This document shows, piece after piece, positions 40,909-53,146 of a stretch of 64,000 nt of DNA. Within the stretch, counting starts at the first letter, position 1. Each line of letters begins with the position of its first letter. Location: contig JAPXFY010000026.1 in assembly GCA_030674185.1 (NCBI GenBank), positions 43,183,132 through 43,247,131 on the forward strand, written 5' to 3'. The notes beneath the pieces are model-generated. The model had not been told where the DNA came from. It saw nothing but the letters and a program-made list of their open reading frames with translations, and ran no database searches. The translations under genes were made by a program, and so were the position numbers. The DNA comes from Monoplex corrugatus. Its lineage: Eukaryota; Mollusca; Gastropoda; Littorinimorpha; Ranellidae.

Positions 40909-42560
40909 TGACTCAGGGAATAGGCTTCATTTTGATACATAAACAGTTGTGTTATTCATTGGCTCTGTAACTTCAGTTAGTATATATGCTGGTGGGTACC
41001 TTAAAGATCAAGAAGATGGAATTTTGTGTTTTCTGTAGTTTTAATCAAAATTATTCATTTTTGTATAAGTTGTTTATTTTTACACTGTCATTTCAAACAT
41101 GGTGCAGTGTTAGGCTGATAAAATTGACAGTCATGCTTTTTCTGTTGATCAAAAAGAACACAAGAGGAGTAGGTGAACTTTGACATGACAAAATTTAACT
41201 AAATGAAAAAAATCATTTAGCATTTATATTCAGTTGTGTTCTGAAACACGAAGTATAGGTATAGAACACAGAGTATTCAGTGTAATTCTATTAGTCACTT
41301 TGGAAGGAACAAGAAGACTGCTTCAATGCTTGTATATGTATTTGTGTGTAAAATGACTGTCACTTTGACTGTTTGTAACCTCATCTATGGTGTTTAGGGG
41401 ATAAAAAAGTTGTGTACTGTGGATTGTTTTTTTTTGTTTTTGATTTTTAAGGTCACCTTTGCAGCTGATGATAAATGATGAACTATAGTCATATGATATC
41501 TGCAAGTTTTATCAGTTATTTTGACCGTTGCTTTGAACAACAAGTTACTGCACAAAATGCTGCCAAAGTTTGTTTTCTAGGACCAGTTTGTTTGTTCCGT
41601 TTGGTGTAAAAATGCAGTGTACTGATCATATTATCTTTGTACTGTATTTCATTGTGTAGTACTCATTTGTTTGCACAAGATCTTGATATTCTTTTTCTTT
41701 TCTTTTTGATTTGTTTTTAGTGTAGCAGGTACAGTTGTAATTGGTTTCTTTTTTTCATGTTTTTTTTATCTCGTTTTCTATTCATTGTTTCATACTCGCA
41801 CAGAGACCGGACATTTTGACTAAATGAAAAATTGATTCAGGTCAGTTTGTGGCTCCTTTGTGTGTGCATTGTATCCAAACTGCAGGATTACATTTATTCC
41901 AGAAGATATTTGTGTTATGTGTAGGTTACAATGGGCTTGGCTTATTCAGAATAGAGTGGTTAAACTAAAGGTGACATCTGAATTACTTTGGGGATGGATT
42001 GTATCCACACGAAGAGATAAAAGGAGACAAAACACAGAGGGAAGCTGAGGACATACATGAATGATTGGGGGAAAAAAACCCCACAAGAAATTGGAGAGGA
42101 AGTCATTTACAGATTACTATGCTACAGGTCATCACAGATATTTCTGTTGCTTTGAAAATCAGATCATATATTTAATAAAAGAGCCTATGATTTTTTAATG
42201 TGGCTGAAATCTGACGTACATGGTTTATTTCAGAAATTACTTTATTCAGTTTTGGCAAGGGAGCTGAGAAGGGAGATCATTGGTAGGCAGGCATTGATTA
42301 TTTTGACATTTTGTATAAGTTGTTAGCAGATGTTATGGATTTAATCAAACATGATTGTATACTGACAAGATGAAGATGATGCATATTACACAGGATTTTT
42401 TGGGTCTTTTTTCCTTTTCTTTTTATTCTTTATTTTTGTATGTGTAGATACATATATTGTTTTATGACGCGAGTCCTCACTTTCTATTTCTGTCTCTCCC
42501 TACTCACCAGACGTTTATGCTTTGTTTTTGTAAATGTATTTTCTTTTTCTTCCTTTTTCA
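40909..42560 (+). other. Intergenic, no feature
   Basis: AT-rich sequence with poly-T runs. I see no gene, RNA or mobile element. Confidence 0.5.
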
Positions 42561-42567
42561 AAATAGA

Positions 42568-42880
42568 AGAGATACTGTTTCTTGTTTTCTGTTCATGGTT
42601 GGAACTAACAATACTGTTTCTTGTTTTCTGTCATGTTGGATCTATACAATACTGTTTCTTGTTTTCTGTTCATGGTTGGATCTATACAATACTGTTTGTT
42701 TTCTGTTCGTGGTTGGATCTATACAATACTGTTTGTTTTCTGTTCTGGTTGGATCTATACAATACTGTTTCTTGTTTTCTGTTCATGTTGGATCTATACA
42801 TATGTTCTTGTTTATGTTCGTGGCTGGATCTATACAATACTGTTTGTTTTCTGTTCGTGGTTGGATCTATACAAAGTCAC
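42568..42880 (+). repeat. Minisatellite, about 40-bp unit, about 8 copies
   Basis: The unit is ttcttgttttctgttcatgg then ttggatctatacaatactgt, with deletions of a few bases in most copies. Confidence 0.93.
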
Positions 42881-43489
42881 CGATACAGCAAGTAAGAAGA
42901 TGACAAAGTGTCAGTGGGCATGACTGCTTTTGGTGTCATTGACCTCAAACTGTAGAAACAGTTCTGGAATGGATCCATGTATATTGTTGCTTGATCCTGC
43001 CTACTACAAACTGGCCGCTACCTGGCAGCCTCTGGTGTTTGGTAATACAGCCAGACTTCTCACTCTGTCACACTTTCTTCTGCTTTTGTTTAGTGGTTTG
43101 ATCATTCGCATTCAAACTGCACTTTGTGTGTGCTACCACATGTTGCAGCTCTTGAGTAGTAAAGTAAATTGGGGGCAGGTTGTAGACCTTCCGTATTTCT
43201 TTCTGTTTTCTCCCCGGTCAGTTGTCAGTTTGGTTCGATTGTTTTTTGTTTGTTTGTTGTTTTTTTTCCCTTAAATTTTAGTCTTATTTTCTGGGAATAT
43301 GATGTTAGAGATACTTTCTTTACAATTGCTCTCTTTTTCTGTCTTCTTCAATTTTTTGTTTGTATTTTTGTTCTTGTTGTGTGTGTGTGTGTGTGTGCGT
43401 GTGTTTGTGCATGCTCATTTACCAGCCATTTTCCTGACTTATAACCTCCAAGAAGTGCTTCCTATGCAATGTTTGGTATGCGTATTACT

Positions 43490-43679
43490 TTAACCCTTTG
43501 ACTCCTGCACACTATCCTCCAACTGCAAAAACTTAACGCATTGACTCCCTCACCCTATCCACCAGCTGAACCTGGTGAGGGAGTCTAAGGGTTTAGTTTT
43601 TGCTTTGCTAGCATGGTTCACACTGCAGGAAACAGGTGGACAGGGTGCAGGTGGACAGGGTGCAGGAGTCAAAGGTTAA
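43490..43679 (+). mobile_element. TTAA double-hairpin element, core partly deleted
   Basis: TTAA ends. Short arm ccaactgcaaaaacttaa, inner left arm intact, inner right arm shortened (ctgaacctggtgagggagtc), long arm gctagcatggttcacactgc. The sequence gtggacagggtgcag is doubled. Confidence 0.85.
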
Positions 43680-44014
43680 AAGAATTGTGTTTTCTGGCAC
43701 ATCAGTAGTGAGATTGTAAGTATTGGGATGAGCGTATTGTCCAATTCTGTAGTGATCCTTAACAAATCTGATCTGTTCATGTGGGTTTTTTTTTCTTCTT
43801 CTTGTCTAATTTTTTTTAACGCAATGAACAAAATGACCACCATCTCCAGCTCAACCTAGCCTTCATCTGAAGAGTTAAGTGATGTGGTAGATTATCTGAA
43901 TGACTGCGTTGATTTGTGCTGTGAATATGTTTGGTTTTAGAAGTGGTTTTTGTTTTGTTTTGTTTTTTTAGCATCTTAATTTTCTCAGACTCATGTATTC
44001 CTGTTGTTGTTGTT

Positions 44015-44300
44015 TTTTTCACACTGTGCAATTGGTCTGCTGTTTTACAGTCTGCGTACTTGACTTTGATGGGCATGCCAAATACTGACATAACATACAG
44101 GATCTTTAGTGTGCATATTTGACAGTCTTGATTGTGTGTATATATACACAAAAGAGAGTTAAGGCATTAGCAGGCCTGTGTACATGTTGACCGAAGAGAT
44201 TGGGAGAAATCTTCTCTCTTTTACTTACCAGGCAGGAAGTATCTACACAGGATCGACCCAGACCTTCTGAATGGAAGTTTGATGTCTTACCACTTGACTC
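44015..44300 (-). mobile_element. SINE-like repeat, uninterrupted relative of the one at 20.2-21.1 kb
   Basis: Shares gggcatgcc, ggatctttagtgtgcatatt, aaagagagttaaggcatta and a reversed B-box-like ggatcgaccc with the split copy in intron 12. Confidence 0.6.
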
Positions 44301-44404
44301 TCATGCTGTCATTAGCAGTGTTTGATTTTATGAGAGGCAGGCGTCTCTGTTTGGATTTGTGATAGTTTTACTACCTTGAAATTATATACGCTAGGTGGCT
44401 ATGA

Positions 44405-44580
44405 TTAACCTTTGACTCCTGCCCCCTATCTACCAACTGCAAAAACTTAACCCTTTGATTCCCTCACCCTATCCACCAGCTTCCTGCAGGATGAGGGAAT
44501 CAACAAGTTATATTTTTGCTTTGCTGGCTGGTTGACAATGCAGGATGCTGGTGGACAGGGTGCAGGAGTTGAAGGGTTAA
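44405..44580 (+). mobile_element. TTAA double-hairpin element, core partly deleted
   Basis: TTAA at 44405-44408 and 44577-44580. The short arm, inner left arm and long arm are present. The inner right arm has lost ggaagctggtggatagg. Confidence 0.85.
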
Positions 44581-44909
44581 TGTAGTTTTTTTTGTGTTTA
44601 AAGTTTAAAAACAAAAATATGGTTTTATATTTAAAAAAGTGAAAAAAAAGGTTTTAATTAAAGAGTGGTCATATCCTTGGCCTGTCAAGAAGTCTTTATC
44701 ATCAGTTTCATAAAAACTGAGTACTTTTTCAGAAATGAAAATTGCAGACTTCTGAAGCATGGAGTAGAAAGTTTCTGCACTTTGCCTGAATCAGAGACGA
44801 AAAAAAATTTAAACGAACAAAAAGACACAGAGAGTGCAGAGGGAGGTGATGGGCAAAGTATAAGTGATATAAAATGGGAAAGAGATGTGTGCATGCTTGC
44901 GTATCTGTG

Positions 44910-44926
44910 TGGTGTGTGTGTGTGTG

Positions 44927-44979
<53 letters not shown>

Positions 44980-44988
44980 GTGTGTGTT
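44910..44988. repeat. (TG)n microsatellite
   Basis: About 75 bp of TG with two interruptions. Confidence 0.9.
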
Positions 44989-45466
44989 TTGAATCTAGGA
45001 TAGAGGATGGGCTAAGAGAATTTGGGTGATGGTGATGATAAATTGAGTTAGAAAGAAAGAAGCAGTCAGTAGGTTGGGTTGCTCCTAGATAGGTTACATG
45101 GATCTATTGGGCTTAAGTACAGTGGAGCCATTCTGTTCTTTTTAATACAGGGATAGACTACAAAGATATACACCAACCCAAACTCCAAGACCTTGCCAGC
45201 GTATAGGATTTAAAAACAGTTACAGGCCATGCCATCATCATTTTGGACCCTGTCTGTTACATTGCATCTGTGGTGTCGGTGTGTACAGAATTTCTTCAAA
45301 GTGTGAAAATGCCATTTTGAGAAACTGAAACCTTAAACTTAATTGTAAGAGTTGAAATGAAACTGATACTTTTTCACTTTAGTCATAATTATACACAAGT
45401 GTCAGAAGGAAGATTGTTCACATATTGGGCTAATTTTCAACATATTGGGCTGCTTTTCAGTCTTGC

Positions 45467-45659
45467 TTAACCCCTTGACTCCAGCACCATATCTGTCAAC
45501 TGCAAAAACTTACTCCTTTGACTCCCTCACCCTATCCACCAGCTTCCTGGAGGAAACTGGTGGATAGGGTGAGAGAGTCAAAGGGCTAAGTTTTTGCTAT
45601 GCTTGCATGGTTGACAATGCAAGTTGCTGGTGGACAGGCTGTGGGAGTCAAAGGGTTAA
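45467..45659 (+). mobile_element. TTAA double-hairpin element
   Basis: TTAA at both ends. Short arm gtcaactgcaaaaactta, inner hairpin centred on gcttcctggaggaaac, long arm gcttgcatggttgacaatgc. Confidence 0.88.
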
Positions 45660-46018
45660 TATTTTTTCCCTCTCAGGAAAAAAAAAAGAGTAGCAAGGGA
45701 GATTGTATTGTGCTCACTAGGGAGGGACTTTCTGTGTGAATCACTGAGTGTATATGTCTAAACAAATAGGCAGCAAAAATTTCTGAGCCACTGGCAGGTA
45801 GGAGTTTCATCAGGTCTAGTCATTGAAGTCACCCATAATTAAATTTGAATGATAAGGTTAAATTGGTATGACTCATTTTCAAGTCACTGTGACCCAAAAT
45901 GAAACATATTTGAGCATGGATTTCTTATCTGTTTCACAGATGTTTGAAAAAAATTTACCCAATCTGGATTACATTTCAGTATACATAAGATTAAACAGAG
46001 CATTTGGTTGGTCATCAT

Positions 46019-46511
46019 TACCGTAAAGTTTGGGCTATAAGCCACGACTTTTCCCCCCGGCTTTAACCCCTGCGGCTTAAAAAACAATGCGGCTTATTTG
46101 TGGATTTTCCCTAATCCTAGGAGCGTCACACTCTCGTATATTCTTAGCTTCTCTTTAACTCACCAAAATCATGTTTACCGTTCATGAATTTTCTGGTGAG
46201 CCCCATGTTAAAGTGTTAACTGTACACATTAAAGTGTTAACTGTTCACGTTTTTAAATCAAATCCGCACACATTGAAGCATTCGGATCGGTATTCAGATC
46301 TGCTCTGCCCAAGCGTACACTCTGATCATGCCGAAAACGTGACGTAATGCCTACGAAGCAGCCTTCAAGTTGAAGGCGATCGACCTGGCCATTGAAAAAG
46401 TGCGGCTTATAAACCAGTGCGGCTTATTTGTGAATACAGTTAAGATTTTTCTATAATTTAATGGGTGCGCCTTATACACCGGTGTGCCCAACAACCCGAA
46501 CTTTACTGGTA
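46019..46511 (+). mobile_element. TA-flanked pogo-like DNA transposon remnant
   Basis: The left end TACCGTAAAGTTTGGGCTAT and the right end (reverse complement of CCGAACTTTACTGGTA) are inverted repeats bounded by TA. Subterminal tgcggcttat motifs occur on both sides. At 46328-46399 the DNA reads MPKT-stop-RNAYEAAFKLKAIDLAIEK, resembling the start of the HTH domain of pogo/Tigger-type transposases. The in-frame stop and the deletion of the rest make it non-autonomous. Confidence 0.78.
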
Positions 46512-46954
46512 TATAAACTGTGTAATAGTCTAAGGCAAGCAGCTAGATGCCACAGTTACACTCTTTGTCTTAGCGCATGCTATTTTTGTATGTTATTTGT
46601 TGCTACTGTGGCTTAAATATCTTTTTTAGTGTTGATTTTTAAAATTATTTATTAGCTTATTTGCTTACTGTCTAATGTATCTGTCACATATTTTAAATCA
46701 AACCAAGTATCAAAACTTTTTGGAGAAACATGAACCGCTATAAGAAATGTATCTTCTCTGTATTTTGTCATTTCCGCTGGTTGCAGACTTTACAGAGCTT
46801 TTAATGTTCTGTCTTGCTGTGCATCCATCTGTTTGGAGATGTTGAAGTGTCTCTTTATGCTTTGTTTTATGTGCTGTGTTTTATGTGCCGTTGTGTTGAT
46901 TCAGTTGTTAAATACAAGCTGTCTTTCTTAAGTGGAGTTGTGTTTCATTTATTT

Positions 46955-46960
46955 GAGTGA

Positions 46961-47024
<64 letters not shown>

Positions 47025-47032
47025 TGTGTGTA
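46955..47032. repeat. (TG)n microsatellite
   Basis: About 75 bp, 35 bases before a TTAA element. Confidence 0.92.
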
Positions 47033-47066
47033 AGTGATTGAGAAGGAGATAACCTATTAAAAGTAT

Positions 47067-47269
47067 TTAACTGTTTGATTCCCGCACACTGTCCACCAGC
47101 ATCCTGCATTGTCAACCATGCTAGCAAAGCGAAAAGCAAAAACTTCACCCTTTATTGACTTCCTCACCCTATCCACCAGCTTCCTGCAGGAGGCTGGTGG
47201 ACAGGGTGAGGGAGTCAAAGAGTTGAGTTTTTGCAGTTGGTGGATAGGGTGCGGGAGTCAAAGGGTTAA
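47067..47269 (-). mobile_element. TTAA double-hairpin element
   Basis: TTAA ends. Long arm agcatcctgcattgtcaacc then gctagcaaagcgaaaagcaa (a short internal duplication), inner hairpin centred on gcttcctgcaggaggc, short arm gtttttgcagttggtgga. Confidence 0.88.
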
Positions 47270-47334
47270 GCTCTCTCATATTCAGGCTTCACTGGTTGGT
47301 GCCAGCATGAAATTTGTGCCTTTTCAGGTGATAG

Positions 47335-47740
47335 ATTGATTTGATTTAGTTTTACATTGGTACCCACCTCAGGTGATTTCACTGACAGGGGTAACTATCC
47401 CAGGGAAGGTGGGGGGGGGAGGGAAGGGTTGTTTTTTAATTTTGCATCAATAGTATTAATCGTTTGACTCCTGCCCTTATCAATCAGCATTCTGCACTGT
47501 AAACCGTGCTAACAAAGCAAAAACTTAACTTTAACTCACTCACCCTATCCACCAGATTCCTGAAGGGAGCTGATGGATAGGGTGAAGGAGTCAAAGGGTC
47601 AAGTTTTTGCAGCTGGTGGATAGGGTGCAGGAATCAAAGGGTTAAGTCAACAATTGTATGTTGAGATAGGCAGTAAGAAGGCCAGTTAAAGACATTGCAT
47701 CCCAGGTTCAAACCCTCAACTATTGGCATCATCTTCAGGT
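47335..47740 (-). mobile_element. tRNA-derived SINE split by a TTAA element
   Basis: Left part cacctcaggtgatttcactg, right part with the reversed B box aggttcaaaccct. It is collinear with 25655-25885 once the 47456-47645 element is removed. This is independent evidence for the element's borders. Confidence 0.72.
47456..47645 (-). mobile_element. TTAA double-hairpin element inserted in a SINE
   Basis: TTAA at 47456-47459 and 47642-47645. Long arm agcattctgcactgtaaacc, inner hairpin with gattcctgaagggagc at the centre, short arm gtttttgcagctggtgga. Confidence 0.9.
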
Positions 47741-48239
47741 GGAATGGTTTTCTTTTGTACTTGCGGAGTTTGTTCCTGATGGCTCAGATGCAAACGAACT
47801 CGTGAAGGCATCAATGAGTGGATCTTGGAAAGTGAGAGGGTTTCTTTTTCATCACTTGTAATGGCAAAGTCAGGAAAAGACATTCATACTAGTATTAAGA
47901 TAACATCATTTATTTGAGTGTTGAATAAACGTGTACTGTTAAAATAGCAACATCTTGCATACTGCTAGATTTAGGGCTAGTCCCACATGGCGGACTTCTT
48001 AAAGAACCTCTTCCCAGACATTCCTCCTGATGCCATTTTACAGTTTTTATAAGAGATCGATAGATTTCACCTGATATGATTTTACGTCCAAGTATGATTT
48101 TCTTTCATTCCATTTTAGGCTTGGAAGGTTAACGGTGAGCACGGTTTTTAATTGTTGTCTTTTATCTTAACCAGGATGTCATTTCGACGTGGTGTTAGCC
48201 CTGATATGGCTCTAGTAGTCGGCTGGGCTATAAGCAATG

Positions 48240-48530
48240 AACTTGAACTTGAGGGCTATTCCTTCCCGTGGTTAGTGTAGAGGTAGAGCTCTTGCCTTCC
48301 ATTCAGACTGCATGGCTTTGAACCTGGCTCACACTCAACAGTTTTCAGTTTCAGTTTCAATTTCTCAAGGTGATGCCTCCACGCTTGAATGAATTCCATA
48401 TGCACTATCATCACAGGTGCCATGTGATGGAGAAAACCCAGAATGTTCACGGGACATGCCTTAAGCCTGTGCATAAATCCAAGAGCTGGCCATGTCCTGA
48501 GGTCCTACCTAGATAGTTCCATAACCCTAG
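48240..48530. mobile_element. SINE-like repeat
   Basis: A tRNA-like stretch (gtggttagtgtagaggtaga, tttgaacctgg) is followed by cagtttcagtttcaatttct and gaattccatatgcac, motifs also seen at 34290-34600 and 57116-57180. It is preceded at 48190-48240 by a retroposon-like end (gatatggctctagtagtcgg). Confidence 0.55.
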
Positions 48531-48591
48531 GGGAGTGAGGTGGCAGAGACCTCAACTTTTCCAGGGGCCAGCACCACGAGGGTGGCGCCCA

Positions 48592-49692
48592 GACTTCAGA
48601 AAGGCAAGAAGACTAACTGGTTTTCAAGGGGTGGGACCTGGGAAAGCAACCTATCTCAGAAAGGCAAAAAGGCTGATTGGTTTTCAGGGGGTGGGACCTG
48701 GGAAAGCAACCTATCTCTTTAATGTTTTATACCAAGGCAGCCGGACAATGCCCTACTTCACAATGCAAACACCAGTTCACCTAATTGTGAAAAAAACAAA
48801 CAAAAAAAACCCCCCCAAAAAAACAACACTGCTCACATTTGGGGAAAGGCTATGCAGCAAGGGAGTATATAATCTTGCTCATCCTCAGAAAGCTGACCCA
48901 TGTTGTGAGGTCTCTAGTATATAGTCACTCTCTCATGATGTTTATTGTTAGGATTATGGGAAAAACTTCTTCCCCCTTTAAATATTTTACAAGTAAAATA
49001 TGCTTTAAATTCATGCTAATATTCGCATTTTTTATTTTTTTAAATTTTTTTTTTACCTTTTACCAAGACTTCAGAAAGGCAAGAAGACTAACTGGTTTTC
49101 AAGGGGTGGGACCTGGGAAAGCAACCTATCTCAGAAAGGCAAGAAGGCTAATTGGTTTTCAAGGGGTGGGACCTGGGAAAGCAACCTATCTCTTCAATGT
49201 TTTATACCAAGGCAGCCGGGCAATGCCCTACTTCACAATTTTCAACTGCCGTGGGATCTTTAGCATGCGCAGCCAGAAGGCACATGGGTCCAACTCGTTT
49301 TTCGTCCCCTTCCAAAGATGTTCAGTTTGATTTTCCAGTCAAACTGAGGAGAAAAGTTGTGGCCTCTGCAGGGAGCGATCCCTGGAACCTTGAACTTAGT
49401 TTTATTGGCAGGCAAATGTCTGAACCAATCTGCCACTCTTCTCTCCCCACGCTCAACAAAAACATTGTGTATGCAAACACCAGTTCACCTAATTGTGACA
49501 AAAAACAAAACAAAAAAACCAACACTGCTCACATTTGGGGAAAGGCAATGCAGCAAGGGAGAGTAATCTTGCTCATCCTCAGAAAGCTGACCCATGTTGT
49601 GAGGTCTCTAGTATACTAGTCACTCTCTCATGATGTTTATTGTTAGGATTATGGGAAAAACTTCTTCCCCCTTTCTATATTTTACAAGTAAA
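48592..49692 (+). repeat. Large two-copy direct duplication
   Basis: 48592-48990 and 49067-49692 are nearly identical in two blocks. One carries gacttcagaaaggcaagaag ... gccctacttcacaat, the other gcaaacaccagttcacctaa ... ttacaagtaaa. The second copy has about 230 bp more between the blocks (49240-49469), which resembles the SINE-like repeat at 44.0 kb. Each copy also contains an internal ~68-bp doublet (ggtgggacctgggaaagcaa). Confidence 0.92.
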
Positions 49693-50039
49693 CAAACACA
49701 GAAAGAATTTTGAATGTGCTTGACAAAATAATATCACTCTTTGTCTTTTCCACCAAGACTCTGAGCACATACGGGTACTCAACAGTTTTGTTTGTCCACT
49801 AAAATAAGAAGAAATGAGATAGGGGATGGGGGGGGGGGGGGGGGGTGGGGGTGTGGGAGGACTACAACAAGGTTTGGTGAACATTCTTCAACTATCAATT
49901 TTCACTGGAAGAATGAATTTTCATTCAGTCAGTTATACTTTGCATTGCCTTGATGTGCCAGAGTTAAAAAAAAAAGTCTGAAAAGTATGTCACAAATCTG
50001 TGTTAACTGCCATTGATGCACTCATGGATAGTGGATATG

Positions 50040-50195
50040 TAAGCACACATGTGCATACACACATGCATACGCGCATGCACACACACACACAAACACACAC
50101 ACATACACACCCTTTCCTCCCACTCACCCACATATGCAATTTTCACACATAAGCACACACTCGCACGTACATATGCACGTAACATACACACACTC
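50040..50195. repeat. CA-rich simple repeat
   Basis: Imperfect CA with ATGC and CGCA interruptions. Confidence 0.8.
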
Positions 50196-50209
50196 ACACA
50201 AGTTTAGAG

Positions 50210-50475
50210 CTTGGAGTTTGTTTAGAGGGATTCATTGTACTCAGACAATTTCATATACATTTCATCCAAATCTGCCAGTAGTTATCACGCAAACTCCTTG
50301 AGCCTGTGCAAAATCGTATGCGCTGGCAAGGTTTTGCAATGTGGAGGAGGGAACAAGGGACCCATGAAACACTATGTCAACGCTACCAGAATGATGGAAA
50401 CATTAAGATCGGCAGTGAGTATGCCAATTTTTAATGTTGCAGGCTGGGATTGACCTCAAGATATCAAGTGCATAC
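50210..50475 (-). mobile_element. SINE relative
   Basis: Shares gacaatttcatatacatttc, gcgctggcaaggtttt, catgaaacactatgtcaacg and a reversed B-box-like gggattgacctc with 34290-34600. A second partial copy is at about 50690-50960 (ttatgctctacccagatctg, tatgcactggcaaggtt), broken by an A/C-rich run. Confidence 0.62.
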
Positions 50476-50497
50476 ACTCAATCTCATTTACAAATAC

Positions 50498-50585
50498 AAA
50501 CACACACACACACAGACACACACGCACACACAGAGACACACACACGCACACACACAACACACGCACACACACACACAACACACGC
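50498..50585. repeat. (CA)n microsatellite
   Basis: About 85 bp of CA with GACA and CGCA interruptions, between two SINE relatives. Confidence 0.88.
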
Positions 50586-51069
50586 CCAGTATGCAAATAT
50601 TTTGAATGATCAGGAAATGAATCTTGACAGTGTATAACAAAAGACACTTAAGCTTCAAGTCAGAGATTTGATACAAAATACGACAACGGGATGCGTATTG
50701 GAAGATTGCAACTTATCGTCAGTTTAGAATTTTTGAAGAGGTATTCATGGCACCATGACAATTGTGTGTATCACTTTATGCTCTACCCAGATCTGCCAGC
50801 AATTATTAGAGAGACTCTTTTAAGTCTGAAAAAAAGAGCATCAAAAAACAAACCAACAAACAACCCCCCCCAAAAAAAAAACCCAACCCAACCAAACAAA
50901 AACAAAAAACCCAAACAAACAAACAAACAAAAAAACTATGCACTGGCAAGGTTAGGCATCAGTGGCATTCCTAATCAATAGAAGGTGGCATTCTCACTAT
51001 CTTGAGTCAACTGGAAAAATTTTCTCATCTGTGGGGGAGGGGGGTGGTAACTAATTTTTGTAAGCTTAG

Positions 51070-51500
51070 TAGCCTGTTAGTTCAGTTGGTTAGACTGCCT
51101 TACTGAGCATGCTGATACAAGGTAGTGGGTTCATCCCTAAGGCAGGCCACAGATTTTTAGGTGGCCTGCTGGCTTACTTGGTTAAATCCTTTGACTCCCG
51201 CATCTATCCACCAACTGCAAAACCTTAACCCTTTGATTCCCTCACCCTATCCACCAGCTTCCTACAGGAAGCCAGTAGGTAGGATAAAGGATTCAAAGGG
51301 TCAAGTTTTTGCTTTGTTAGCGTGGTTGACAACACAGGATGCTGGTGGACAGGGCGCAGAAGTCAAAGGGTTAAAGCACCATGTTGATAACATAAGGATC
51401 ATGGTACTGACCCTCAGGTGGTGGGCCACAAGTTTTGTACATGCTGGCTATGTCTGTTGTGTTGATAGAGCCATGGACTCAGCTTTGATGTCCTGAGTTT
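51070..51500 (+). mobile_element. tRNA-derived SINE carrying a TTAA element
   Basis: The head has TTAGTTCAGTTGGTTAGAC (A box) and AGTGGGTTCATCCC (B box) with tRNA-like spacing (51076-51145). The body is interrupted at 51182-51374 by a double-hairpin element. Confidence 0.62.
51182..51374 (+). mobile_element. TTAA double-hairpin element inserted in a SINE
   Basis: TTAA at 51182-51185 and 51371-51374. Short arm caccaactgcaaaacctt, inner hairpin centred on gcttcctacaggaagc, long arm gttagcgtggttgacaacac. Confidence 0.9.
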
Positions 51501-51517
51501 ACTACCATTCTGCAAGA

Positions 51518-51572
51518 TTAACCCTTTGTCTCACACTCCCTGTCCACCAGCATCCTGCATCGTCAACTTTGA
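51518..51572 (-). mobile_element. TTAA double-hairpin element, 5'-end fragment
   Basis: TTAA-ccctttgtctcacactccct, agcatcctgcatcgtcaact, then the match stops. Only the outer long arm is left. Confidence 0.75.
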
Positions 51573-51636
51573 ACAAACAAAAAAAGAATGAATTGCGTAT
51601 TGTATATATATACATATATGTGAATGCATATGTATA

Positions 51637-51639
<3 letters not shown>

Positions 51640-51704
<65 letters not shown>
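51640..51704. repeat. (TG)n microsatellite
   Basis: About 32 TG units after an AT-rich start. Confidence 0.92.
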
Positions 51705-51710
<6 letters not shown>

Positions 51711-51719
51711 TGGTCAAAA

Positions 51720-52916
51720 CCTATCGATATATCTGAGAGGCTCTTACTGACTCAAATGTTTTACGCAGTTCTGAGATTGACTTTTGACCAGTACTAATGA
51801 AACTTACAAAACAAATATTCTCTCTGCACTACACATTTGTATCAAGTTTAGTGAAACACATTCAGAAACAGTTGGTTTATCTTCAAGTAAATATTTTCAC
51901 AACTTATACCAGCGCTTTTTCTTCAAACTTCACTTTTTTTTTTACAATAGGTTATATACTATCACCTGACACAGAACAAAACATACGTTCGTCCTCGGAA
52001 AGGATGTAACAAAAATAAACAAAATGTGTATTCAGCTTTTTTAAATGGGTACAATGCAGATTTTCCTCCGAAATGTTGGTGAAGACAACTTCACGGATTT
52101 GTTTATGTTTGCTAAGTGCATGTTGTATACAAAACCTTGGTTTATTGTCTCATACAAAATACTTGCACCAAACTACAACTTGCGCTTTTCTGACGGTGAG
52201 AAAAAAATCCTTCCTGAAAAGGAATCAAACCTGGGAACTCTAGTATCCTGAGCAAACGTTTTGACCTCTTGGCCACCACTTAATTAATGGGAAGAGACAT
52301 CTAACAAGAGCCAGGAAATTGCATCACTACATTAGGGCCAGCATCACACTATACGATCTGATTACATGCACACGTCCCACTCTTCTCAAAGAACGTTTTC
52401 CTGTACTTTGCGTCTAAGCAACCTATACAAGATCGTAGAAGTTCCAATCCAAAATTTTGGCGTAACCGTGTTTGTGGGGAGGAATGATACATTAGCATGT
52501 CAAAGGCCACGACAGCTGAGTCCAGTGACAGATCAACGATCGGAGACTGTGAATAACGGATGCTTTTTAGGTTAACGGATACTGATGTACCGGCAGGTCA
52601 GCAGACTTAAACAAACTATTCACTGAGCTACGGCATCCATACTCGGAAATATTTTTTTAAAGTCGATTTTTGATTGGAAGTTTGAGTCGAGTGTCTGACG
52701 GACAAATTATCGTCTGCTCACAGATTGGTGCAGAGGAAAAGCGAAAAGGGTGTTTCCAACACAAGCAAAAGGGCGAGTTTGTGAAGAGCAGAACTCTGTA
52801 GTACATTGAGATCGAATTCCATGCCGTGCATTTATTACGTATAGGTGGCAGTACGAATATGCTGGTAAGTCATTGAACATGTAGATGGTGGATCTAGTTA
52901 ATTTTGTAGATTTTAT
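51720..52916 (+). other. Intergenic with one tRNA-like SINE head
   Basis: Minus-strand tRNA-like sequence at about 52222-52282 (reverse complement of gaatcaaacctgggaa, B box, and gacctcttggccaccac, A box). Its anticodon-arm region does not fold as a normal tRNA. The rest, including a somewhat GC-richer part at 52330-52860, shows no gene I can recognise. Confidence 0.5.
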
Positions 52917-53081
52917 GCGCTCTCTCTCTCTTTCTCTCTGAGCCTCTCTCTCTCGCTCTCTCTCTCTCCGCTCTCTCTCTCATTCTCTCTCTCCCTATCT
53001 CTCTCTCTTTCTTCCTTTGTCTCTCTCTCTCATTCTCTCTCTCTCTCTCCCTCCCTCCTTTGTCTCTCTTTGTCTCTCTCT

Positions 53082-53146
<65 letters not shown>

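Noticed and set aside
42440..42925. Cys/Trp/Leu-rich proteins over 100 residues at 42.4-42.9 kb
   Set aside because: Three frames are open because a 40-bp minisatellite lacks stops. Units have frame-breaking deletions.
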